A stretch of 64,000 bases of DNA from Rhododendron vialii (lineage: Eukaryota; Streptophyta; Magnoliopsida; Ericales; Ericaceae), in assembly GCF_030253575.1 (NCBI RefSeq), contig NC_080560.1, positions 44,118,001 through 44,182,000 on the forward strand, given 5' to 3'. Shown here piece after piece: positions 24,801 through 36,800 of this stretch; within the stretch, counting starts at the first letter, position 1; each line of letters starts with the position of its first letter. Position numbers and translations under genes: made by a program. Under the pieces are notes generated by a model. The model saw nothing but the letters and a program-made list of their open reading frames with translations. It was not told the origin of the DNA and did not search any database.

Positions 24801-27800
24801 CACATAGCTAAGATGTGGCAGTCATTATTTCTGTTGAATGAGTTGATGCTATCAGGATAAAATCTGATAGTCTTCCCTACTGTGGGAGGTGAATTCATAA
24901 CGACCAATTATTATGAGTAAAAAGCCAAGATAAATTAGATATGTACGACATAGTTAAGTAAATAAGAGACCATGGCACGAGGCTATGCCAACCAGGCGCC
25001 GACAGAATATATTGTTGAGTAAGAAGAAGTTGACCAGTTTAAGAAGCCAGAAAATCTTACAAGGATAATGCCGAGCGGAGAGTTACGCAATCAACACGAA
25101 GAGTGCCTAACCGGTACAATACTAGGCATGAAGGGCGTCCAAAGAACAATCAGAACAATTACGCAATCGACACGAAGAGTGCCTGACCGGTACAATACTC
25201 GGCACGAAGGGCGTCCGAAGAACAATTGGAACAATTACGCAGTTGGCACGACGGGCGTCCGAAGAACAATCGGCACAAAAAGTGTGACCAGAGCATAACA
25301 GGGAAAATAATTGATTGAGGCCAAGAGGCCTTTGGCCCAATGGCATTAGGAATGCACTTAGGGTATGTTTGGTTCGATGGAATAGAATTGACAATGGAAT
25401 GGAATTGAATGAAATGAGCTTGGAATATCCATTCCCATTCTCATTCCCAAGTTTGGTTGTGCTTACGAATAGTCATTCTCATCCCCAATGGAATGGAGTG
25501 ACAATAGTAAATTTTGGAGTGGCAATAATAATTTTGGTGTGGCAATAGTAACTCTTGGAGTGACACTAGTAATTTTGGTGTGTCAAAGAAATGGAATGAC
25601 AATTCCTTCATTGTTTTAGTGGAATGACAATTGATTCCATTTGGAATGATAATTCCATCATTTAATGGTGAACCAAACATTGGAATAAGTATGCCATTAG
25701 AATGACCATTCAATTCCAACTTTGATTCCATCAAACCAAACATACCCGTAGGAGCCAGGAGAAAGGAGGTTAGGAGTTCAACTCCTCTTCCAAAGGTGCT
25801 AATCTAACTATTCTAACAATACTTTCACCAATAAAAAAATAACAATAAACTTATTGATTGAGGAGGTACAACCCTTCTCGGACACGCAAATGGAGCACAA
25901 GTAACACTTTAACAACCACCAACTAGTGGGACGTGCGTGCTAGGAATGATTATGTCATGTCCAATCAGCCAATCGTTCAAGAAAGCTTGTGGCAAAGGAG
26001 CCACTCGAGTTTGACAAGAGCCACTCTCACAAGTTCCTTGAGGAACACATGATGACTTTTAACAATGGCAACAGGTACCCCATCTTGGGTATGGAACCAA
26101 CGGATCCCAATTGCCAACAAGCAGGAGAAGAGAAGTCAGGATAAGGTAGCGACGGTAGGTACCAAAACTCTGACTCACAATCTACTCACTCTTTGCCTTT
26201 GGTTTCTAGCCTGGTTGAATTGTATCAACCAACAATTCTTGCTTCCTTGCTGACTTAACCATTCCATTGGTCAGAGAGCCTCTAATGGTTTCTCTTTTTG
26301 GCCGGAAAGAAAGGAAAGAGGTCAAAGAAGATTACGCTAGTGTTCAGACTAATCAAAGTGCTATCCCTTAAACAAGTAGTGGCACAATGGGTCGAACGAG
26401 GCGATTTTAATTAGATGCTCAACTGGTCGTTTCTCACTGATTTCTTCTTCATTCTCCTTCGTTTCTTCTCTAGTTGCTGGTAATTGATCTCTGTCTTTGC
26501 CTTCTGTGATTTGTTTTGTGTTGTTTTGCTATGGATTCTGTGCTTTTGGATTTGAATTTGGTCAGTGGGACTTCTGCTTTGGTTACTTCGACATGTGTGG
26601 GTGATGTTGTGGTCGCATTAAATCATTCTCCTGGTAATTCTCTTGATCCTGGGACGTTAGATATGAATTCGTCTAGTATTTCTTTGCCTACAGTTTCGTC
26701 GCTACGAAAGCCTAGGGTTTCGCAGTGTGGCAGTCCTCAGGCTCCTTCTAAGGACACTTATGTTGTTTCCTCTGTCAATGGTGCTAGGGTTTTTGGTTTG
26801 CATGCTCCTAGTTCTCTGGCATGCGGTCTTGATCTATTGGAATCTGTTACGATCCTTAATGAGGATCATCTGAAACCTTGTTTCACGGACATGCCTGCTA
26901 TGTGCCAGATTAAGGAGTTGAATGCTGAGAATGCTCGTTTGCGTAGGTTATTGGAGGGTAAGGCTGTTTCCTCTGGGCCTGGTAATGGCCTTTCTTGGAG
27001 TACTATTGTGGCTGGAGGGAATGCGGTAAACAATAGCCCTAGGGAAGGGGTGAAGGGGGTTCTTGAATCTGTGGTTGTGCCGGAGAAGATGAAGCTTGAG
27101 TATATTCCTCCTGTTATTCTTAATGATAGGGCGGTAGTGTCCCCTCCGGAAGATGTTGAAGAGTTGGGGCAATCTAACTGGGAAAAGTGTATTGTGGGCC
27201 ATTTTTGGGATAAGAAACTAGCCTTTACTGCAGTTAGGAACATTGCAATGAATATCTAGGCTAGGTTTGGGATATGTGATGTTTTATCGAACGAGAAAGG
27301 GTTTTTCTTCTTCTTATTTGAAGGAGAGAAGTTCCATTAGTTGTTGGAGAGTGGTCCTTGGCATTTTGGAGGTAAGTTGCTGATTCTTAAGCTCTGGCAT
27401 CCCCATCTTAAGCTGGAAATGGATCAGCTTTCTACCATTCCTTTGTGGGTTCATTTCTATAATATACCTCTTGAGCTTTGGACTGGTCCGGGGTTTAGAT
27501 ATATATTGCTAGCTCAGTGGGAAGACCTTTGTATGTGGATCAGTTTACTGAGTCTGGTAAACGGATTAGCTTTGCTAAGATTTGTGTTGAAGTGGATTGC
27601 TCTTCTCCCTTCCTACTTCTTTTGATTTGAAGGATGCTAATGGTGATGTGGTGGAGATCAAGATTCATTACCCTTGGAAGCCTATGATGTGTTCTGACTG
27701 TATGGTATTTGGTCATGGGTCTTCTACTTGCCCTAAGAAGGTTGTTGCATAGGCTCAGAGCAGAATGGCTTTGAGTTCTCAAGAGCGGCAGGTGGTAGGG

Positions 27801-30800
27801 ACTTTGAGGCAGGAAGCTCCTGGCGTAGGGGGCATTAGACCTCCTTTCTCACTTCACTCTGTGCCTGCTTCCACTAGTAGGCCTACAGTTACTGACCTAG
27901 TTGTGGATAGCTCTTCTGATGGTTCTGGTGTTGTAAATGTCGGTGGTCCTATTTTTGTAGATGGTGCTGGTCATGGAGTTGGCTCCCCTAAGAGGACAGT
28001 GTTGGACAGTGGGCAGCATCCTTCTGCAAAAAAGTCTAATCGCTTTGATATTCTGCAAGATGCTAGTAATGATCTGATTGGGAGTGATAGTGCTAGAGGT
28101 GTGGGTGAGAAGGATAACCTACCTGATGATCTCTTTGATGCCCCAGCTGAGGGTTTAGCTAGTGTGATGGCAACAATTGCAGCAGATTTCAGTGTTGTTG
28201 CTCCACTGGTTTCATCCTCTCCTTCCATTTCTCTTTCTAAAGGAAATGTTGGCAAGGTTGGTGATAATGGTCCTGCTAAGAAAGATGGGGGGGGGGGGGG
28301 GGGTGGGGGGGGTGTGGGCCGCAGGGTAGGAAGAATAAATATTAAATTCAGGATTGCTAGCTGGAACATAAGGGGTCTTACTAACCCCTTGAAACAAAAG
28401 AGATTAAGTCTCTTATTGGTTTGCAGAAGTTGTGCTTTTGTAGTGTTTTGGAAGCTAAGGTTCGACAAGAAAATCTTGCTTCTGTTGGTATCCTGGTCAA
28501 TGCTTGATAACTCTGGCGTTCAGGGTGTTGCCAGAATTGTTTTGGGGTGGGATCCTAATCTACTAGGTGTTTCTTTGGTGTTCAGTAACTTCAGTTCTCC
28601 TCAGCTGCTTTGTGTTCAAGTCAATTGCTTGGAGTCCCAGAAAGTGTTTTATGTCTCCTCTGGTTATGGAGCAAATTCTATGATTGATAGAGGTCTCTCT
28701 GGTCTTCTATGAGATTCCTGCATTCAACCATTGGGGATTTACCTTGTATTCAGATGGGGGATTTCAATGTTGTTCTTAGGAGTTCAGAAAGAGTGGGGCA
28801 TTTTGATGCCTCAGCTTCCTCTGAATTCAGGAATTGCTTGTCTGATATTAATATGGAGGAGCTGGTTATAAAGGTGCCTGGTTCACTTGGTCAAATAGAA
28901 GAGGTGGTGGTGGGGCTAATATGAGTAAAATAGATAGAGTGGTGGTTAATGCTAGCTGGTTAGATACCTTTCCTAACTCTGAAGCTCTAGCTCATTCTCC
29001 AGGTATTTCTGATCATTGCTCCCTCTTGGTGACTGTTTGTAAAGATGTTAACTGCAAAAAACCTTCTAAGTTTTTTCAATTTTTGGATGAAACATTATAA
29101 ATTCAAGGTTGGAGTATACCTATCTCTGGATCTGCTATGTTAAGGGTGTCTCTGAAACTGAAAAGATTGAAACCTATTTTGAGTGATTTGAGTGCCACTT
29201 GTTTCTCTAATATTTCTGGGATGGTTGTGGAAGCCAGGCAGAATTTGGAACATTTCCAAAGGCTTTGTAGTCAGAATATTGGGAATCATGATCTTAGACT
29301 GCAAGAACACGAGGCAATCAGAGTGTTTATTGAATTAAGTGGTGCTGACGAATCTTTTAAAAAGCAGAAATCAAGGGTTCATTGGTTAGCTTTGGGGGAT
29401 CAGAATCTAATTTTTTTCAACGTAAGGTTAGCAGTAATAGAACAAGGAATAAGATCCTGAGTTTGATGAGTGTGGAAGGGGTCAGATTGGATAAGCCTGA
29501 GGAGATTCAGCAATTCTACAAAGGGTTGTTGGGGACTAAATTTAGTAAGAGGCAAGATGCAAGGGATTGCCTTCAGCAGATTATTACTAAGAAAGTGCTG
29601 GCTGCCATGCATAATGATTTGATCAAACCTGTTTCTGCGGAGGAGATTAAGTGTGCCCGGGTGATAAGGCCCCTGGGCCTGATGGGTTTTGCTCCAGCTT
29701 CTTTCAACGGAATTGGGAGATTGTGTGTTCTGATTTAGTGGCTGCTGTGTTGTTGTTCTTTGAGAAACGCTTCATGCTTCTGGAGTGGAACTCCACTGCT
29801 CTTACTTTGGTTCCCAAAGTTCCTAGCCCTTCATCAATAAAAGATTATAGACCCATTGCTTGCTGCAATGTGGTCTATAAAGTGGTTACTAAGATTCTGG
29901 CCAACAGGATGCAGGACACCTTGCAGCATGTTGTAAGTCATTCTCAATCTGCTTTCATTAAAGGTAGGAGCATTTGATAATGTTTTACTCATGCATGAGT
30001 TGATGAGGAATTATCATATAAATGATGGCGTCCCTAGATGTGCCATTAAGGTGGATCTTATGAAAGCTATGATTCGGTGGACTGGGATTTTCTACTAGAT
30101 ATACAATGATTGCTATGGACTTTCCTGATATTTTTGTTCGTTGGATTAGAGCAGTTATCACCTCTCCTATGTTTTCTATTATGATAAACGGAGGTCTTGT
30201 TGGTTATTTTGCTGGAGCCAGAGGTTTACGGCAAGGGGATCCAATCTCTCCCTACCTTTTCTTGTTAGTTATGGAAGCTTTTTCCTCTCTCTTGACTCAG
30301 AACATTGGGACTGGGGACTTTCAGTATCATCCTAAACGTCAATCCTTGGGGATTTCCCATGTAGCTTTTGCGGATGACCTCTTTATCCTCAATGGTGCTC
30401 ATTCTGAATCTTTACAGATCATTTTGAATACCTTGAAGCAGTTTTATGGTTTCTCAGGTCTGCAACCCAACTTATTAAAAAGTGCTATTTACTTTGCTGG
30501 GGTGCCTACTCTTTCTAGGTTATCCTTTTCAGATTTGTTGGGTATTACTGAGGGTACACTTCCTGTCAAGTACTTGGGGTCCCTTCAATTAGTACTAGAC
30601 TTACTTCTGCTCATTGTTCTGTGCTCAAGGATAAGATTTTGGCCAGAATCCATAGTTGGACTCAGAAATTTTTATCGTATGGTGGGAGGGTTCAATTCAT
30701 TCAATCAGTTATTTTCAGCATTCAGAGTTATTGGAGTTCCATTTTCACCTTACCTCAGAGTATTATCAGAGAAATTGAAGGTGTGCTGAGTGCTTTCCTG

Positions 30801-33800
30801 TGGACTGGAGCAGACTTGAAGCATTCTGGAACCAAAGTGCAGCAGGCCGAGCAAATGGCTCGAGCAGCTTCCGAACGTGACCCAGTATTCCTTTCAATTC
30901 CGAGACATCTTTCTTTGGACGTTCGGATCAGCAACCGTAACCGAGGGTCCTGTAGCCGAGGGTCCCGCTAATCATCACTTCCCTTAATGCTCAATTCCCT
31001 GCACCTGCTCGGGGTGGAGGATACGTTCGTTTGGATAGCTGCCGAAGGTCCCACAACATGCTCGGTGCCGAGCATGGCTTTGCCGACGATCCAGCTCATC
31101 CGCATCAACACAGAAACCATGGCAATGATGACGCTCGTGACGTCATCCAAACGGTTATGGAAACAATGATGGTGGCACGTGAAGGTGCCAGCTCATCATG
31201 AAAACGGTTGTAAAACCCTAAACGTGATGCAACAGTGACATCAGCCGACGCGTGTTGAGCGTTGGTGCAATCTTGGAAACCAAGCTAAGGGTTCCCTATA
31301 AATATCCCATTATGCCTCCTTGGAAGAGGTACGCTCAAACAAAACCCTAGCTCTCAATTCCTATCTCTTCCTTGCAAGCAAACTGACTCTTGCACCGGAG
31401 GGCCATCCCGGAGAACCTCCGGCGTGGTCTCTTAGTCGTGCTTCGTTTTGCAGGATTGAGCAAGGAGCCAGGAGCTAATTTCGAACCATCCAGAATGGAG
31501 CCCCACACAAAGTTAGTTGGGCTAATCTTTGTGTTCCAAAGAATGAAGGTGGACAGGGTTTTAGATCTTTAAAAGAATGGAATAAAGCTGTCAACATGAA
31601 GCATCTTTGGGCTCTTAGCCAAAAGGCTGACAACTTATGGGTTAAGTGGGTCAATGAATATATCTTGAAAGGGCAGTGTATGGGGGATTCAAATGCCTAG
31701 TGAAGTGTCTTGGGTGATGAGGAAATTGCTGAATCTGAGAGGTTTATGCCAGGGCTGGATCAAGTCTATTATTGGAAATGGAGAGGATACTTTCCTTGGA
31801 CTGATAATTGGCATCCATTGGGAGCCTTATACCAGACTTTTGGAGAGGATGTGGTGGTTAATAGGGGGAATGCTTCTCTTCTATTATAGTTCAAGGCTGT
31901 TGGATTTGGCCAAGACAAAGGAGTATAACAATTTTTCAGTTCATGCGTCACACTCCTGCAGAAAATCTCCCAAATCCTACTGTATATGACAGGGTTGTGT
32001 GGACCTTATCTGCTGATGGGCTTTTCTCTGTGAAGACAGCTTGGGAGGCTTGTAGACATAGAAAACCTTTTCAACCCTGGCATGGCATTATCTGGTTTAC
32101 TCAAGGGGTTCCTAAATGGAGTTTTATTGCATGGCTTGCTGTTTGGGGTAGACTAGCAAATAAAGATAGATTGGGGAGCTGGGGCTTGTCTTTTACTCCT
32201 CAGTGTGTGCTCTGTGGGGATGAGTTAGAGTCCCATGCCCATCTCTTTTTTGAATGCTCTTTTGCCTCTGCAGTGTGGAAGCAAGTTTTGGTAAGGAATG
32301 GCCTTGTTCGGAATGTTTTGCCTTTGTCTCAGGAGCTTGAATGGACTGTGCAGAATAGAAGGGGGATGTGGGCTACCAGCCCGGATTTTGAAAAATCGAA
32401 GGAGTCGCCACCCAGGTTTATGGTTCGCCACCCGAGAAACCGTTTTGATTGAAAAATGGTTGTTTGAAGTTGAAAACCAAAGATTGTTTTGGGTTTGGAA
32501 GCCATGTTACGAGAGAGGAAGGGTTTTACGGCACCCCTCTCACCCGACACGAAGTCAGTCTCTACTCAATGTTTGTGGGATTTTTATTAAAACATTTTGT
32601 TTCATTAAGCAGTTAGCAAGTATCCACAAATATGTCAAGTAAGGAAGTGCATGCATGTGCTGGTGTACAATGTATGATGATGGAATGATGATGAAAAAAA
32701 GAGAGGATAATGACAGGAGAAACAAGTGACTACTATTGGAATCACTCCCGAGCGCTCGGGACCAGTTCTGAGCGCTCGAGAGTATTGATAGACAACCCTG
32801 CAAAGTTTCGTTAGGTTCAGGCAGAATACAATACTAAGACTAGAAAGATAAAAAAATTTCAAGTAGGAAGCAGGCTCAGCAGAGGGCTTGAGAGATCGAG
32901 AGCAAGTCCGTAATCCCCTAAACCGTGCTTCCTTGCCTTTGCAACAGCGAATCTGTATTTTTAAGAGCAAATGGGACACATTATGCACATGAGAAGTTGG
33001 GATAATAGCAAAGCAGAAGAAGAAATGAAGTGCAATAGCATGGCGGCACTCCTGAGTGCTCAGGAATGGCCCCGAGCGCTCGAGAGTGAATACAATGCCC
33101 AGAATAGGATTTGCTTCCTTTTGCTTTTGTTGCTTAAAATAAGATCAGAGGAGCTCACAACCAGTATGAGGAACTGGTATGAGCCCTTTGATGCCCCTCA
33201 GAAGTTCCTTTGATGCCCCTCAGAAGTTTGAAAATAGTAGATTTCGAAGTATAAAGTGAGCCTTTATACCTTTGCTTGACTTGAACTTTGTTTCTTGGAC
33301 TGATTTGGATTCTTGAAAATGGATAGAAAACAGTGATAAAAAGAGTCTTAGATGTATCTAGGATTGAAAATATTCTTGTGATTTTCTTTGAAAAATACTT
33401 GAGAAAATAATAGATTTTTAGGAAATGTTTGAGAGGGTTTAAAGAGCAAAGTTTGACAGCAAAATGGGGAGTTAGAGAGAGATTTCGTGGTCCCTTGTGA
33501 GCTGAAATGAGAGAGGTATTTATAGGGGAGCCAAAATTAGGATTTTAGTTTGAAAATCAAATCAAAAATGAAAAGAAAATGTTTTTGGGGGAAAAAACAT
33601 GATGATATTCCTGTTGGTCTTCTGAAATGTGCAGGTTTGAATGGACTGAAAAATCTGAAGAAAAACGTGGTCAAAGGCCAAGCTCAACATCGAATGCCCT
33701 GTCAGAGCTCCCGAGCGCTCAAGAGTGCCACTCCCGAGCGCTCAAGAGTGCCACTCCCGACTTCAGAAGGGCGCCACGGACACTCCCGAACTCGGTTTTG

Positions 33801-36800
33801 GGTGTTTTTCGAAGCGTTGGAAAGCTAGTTAAGTCCTCTTTCTAACCCAATTGGTTTCATTCAAATTTATTTTATACACTGAAATGCGTGACGATTTTAC
33901 CCTCAGGGTGTCGGGAAAAACGAAAGCTTTGGTTTGCAGAAGTCCAAGAAACATCGTTCAAGTTTTACCCGAGGCATGCTTTGATTCAATTTCATCATTG
34001 GGGAGCCTCGAGGGCAGGGGAAGGTCTGAGAAATGCAATTTACAAACTCTCTCTAGTTGCTGTCATCTACAGCTTGTGGGGGGAGCGTAATTTGAGAATT
34101 TTTCAGCAAAAAAGCCGAGGTGTGGCTGATGTTGCTGGGGTCATTTTTGATGGTGTCAGGGCAAAGTTGAGCTCTTGGTCTTTAGTAAAGTTCACTGCGT
34201 GCAATAGGCGGATTTGTGATGATTGGCTTTTGGATTTTCGTATTTTTGATGTAAACAATTGGTAGATAGATTTCCTTTCTTTGTCTTTTTGACATTGAGC
34301 TGAGCTTTGTTGTTCCTGGGGTATGCCCCTGTGGATTGTAGCTTCTTTGCGTGTTTGGTATAAATGAATTTACTAACCAAAAAAAAAGTAGTGGCACAAA
34401 AAGAAGCTTGCTACTCCTACGAATGGAGAACTACTCACAACCAAACTTGTTCATCCCACTGGCCTAACAGAAACATACTAAAACAATCTAAAAGTACTAA
34501 AGTAGTCATCGACTCATCCAGGAAAAGAAGCAGAAAACTTGAGAACTCAGCATTCAAATGACCATAACGAAACCAAGTTCAGAAAATAGACCCAAATGAG
34601 CACAAATTGCAATTCCTTGCTTCAAATACCCACAAAAACGATGTTTAATGCATAATGACAGAAAATATTAAGGCAGGGTGGACTGGATATGATATAAATT
34701 GCCAATTACAAGAACTATGTCACTAGAGAGCAGAATGCAACAAGATACGTAAAATAGCAGGCGAGGGGGAAGACCAATATAACTTCTTCTTTTTGAACAG
34801 AAAAGACCTATATAACCGATTAACGGAAAGTTGCAAACTTACCTGTGCCGGACGGCCTTTGGTTCTCCTCTGCAGAGCCAGACGAAGTTGGTTAAAGAGG
34901 TCACCAACAACTTCCTTCTGATTTATAAGCTCCACCAGTGTAGCTCGATGACCTCGACCACGAATCAAAGCGCTATACTGCAGCATCAGAATTCCACCAT
35001 AAAAGGAAAACACCAATTACCACTCTAGAAGCCAAGCACATAGAAGCAACGCAAAAGACATCCCCAAACAAATGATGGAGTAAGCTTTGAGATTACAGTG
35101 ATTCACTGAGGAATAAAGTTTTCAAGTCAAGTACTATTCATAATTTCTTCAAACCTTATGGGGAGTGCTCTCTAGCTCTGGTCGGAGACTGTATAATTTT
35201 CATGTACCTTATAGATCTGCACTATGCTTATTGTTGCTACAGATTTCTCCATCTTGAAAACGATTTGGACATCCACAAAAACCAAATCCATAACCTAAAA
35301 GTGATAATTGTAAAACACTACACGCTAACCTCTTCTTCCAATTCTCGACAAATCAATGCTGTCCGCCATCGTAGATGAACTTTGGATTGACTTACATCTG
35401 TGTATATATGGTCACCAACGTACAGTATCTCATCACCATGAAGGTTCAGGGAATTCTCAACCATCTGAGCGCTGCCCCCAGAGTACAAGCCACCTGCAGC
35501 AGGTAATATAATGAACGATCATGTTACAACTTAGAGAACAAAAGCTATAAAATATGCAGAATATATGATCAAGAACAATGTTATCCGCCAAGAAGCACAC
35601 ATATGCTTGTTGTTACTTCAAAATACAAATCCATGTAGCAGCCATAAAAACTGCTTGCCGCCATTAACAAGGACTGAAACAACTTGGCCAAGTGATCTAT
35701 CTGAGGCCACCCCAAGTTACACTGGGACCTGACAGCCCAAACTAGAAGTCCAGCCCCAGCTCGATGTACTTGGCTCCAGTCAAACTTCAGTAGCCTGTTT
35801 GCCATACATTTCTATATTCTGTAATCTTGCGTTCTCATCTAAAGACATCCATGCACAACAGAGTAACATCATTACGGTGCCAACGCTTCGCAAGAGTGTC
35901 ATTGTTGGAAAGGATGATGACCAAATCAGAGTTCTTGCTTGAATACTCGAATTCACAATACCCAAACACCTATATTCATAGTATCCCACTTCTATTTTGT
36001 AGAGAAAGAAGGTTATGTCAGTGTTGTTACACGGTCTTGGGTAGAACTCAACCCCAAAAGCTAGCTATTGAAGTGAGGGTGCCCTCACGCTTATATTCTT
36101 CATATTACTTTTGTACACAAGTGATGTGGGACTTCGCTTCACACCCTTCCTCACGCCTAGCGTGCTCACTCGGCAGCACCTGCCGTGTGCACGCCAGGGA
36201 CATGCACCCTACCCATCCTTGGCATACCCAGCTCTAATACCGTGTTACACGGTCTTGGGTAGAACTCAACCCCAAGACCGTGCGTACACTTTTGCATTAC
36301 ATTTAATGGAAGCGATTAGATAATTCATCCGAGAATAAAGGAAGAGAGATAAAGAGTTCTACACAGACATTGCGCGCACACACATTTAAAAAAAGATATT
36401 CATTGGCAACTTTGAAGAGAACTTTAGAGAGTGATAGAGTAGATATTTTTAGAGACCAAAATATAATGACGGAGCCCAAATTTGAGGTTGCCTCACGGTG
36501 CTCAAATTTTCTTACCGTGGGGTGCCGCCAACATGAGGATTTATTCAGTCATCTCTCTTCCCTCCAATCTTACTTTCCGTATATAATGTCATCGAAGTGG
36601 TGCAATCACAATTAGTTAAATCATTAATTGGACCATAGAGAACATAATTCACCGAACAACGTTACATGAGAGCCAACCAAAGGGGAAAAAATGCTCAGAT
36701 GAAAAGACACACAAAGATGAATATTTTAAACTTCCTTCCTTCAGGACCAAAACATATATGTGAATTAGATGCAAGCAAATGAGCTAAGGTGCTATGCATG

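Larger units (their letters stand above)
28347..34262 (+). pseudogene. LINE ORF2 (endonuclease, reverse transcriptase, zf-RVT), broken
   Basis: The endonuclease begins with [18 protein letters not shown] at about 28350 and includes [10 protein letters not shown] near 28755. RT motifs are [21 protein letters not shown] (about 29950), [13 protein letters not shown] (about 30220) and FADDLFIL (about 30370, active site). The zf-RVT domain ([25 protein letters not shown]...[10 protein letters not shown]) spans about 32105-32280. The tail [12 protein letters not shown] ends at 34262. Several frameshifts and stops, plus two solo LTR insertions, split the frame. Confidence 0.88.
26388..34385 (+). mobile_element. 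Full-length but decayed L1-type LINE with two nested solo LTRs
   Basis: A 14-bp duplication AAGTAGTGGCACAA flanks it (26374-26387 and 34386-34399), and the 3' end is an A run, as expected from target-primed reverse transcription. It encodes a DUF4283/zinc-knuckle ORF1 and an endonuclease-RT-zf-RVT ORF2, both with stops and frameshifts. Solo LTRs at 30838-31507 and 32367-34016 interrupt ORF2. Without them and their duplicated sites it is about 5.7 kb. It lies in intron 13 of the nucleotidase gene, antisense to it. Confidence 0.95.
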
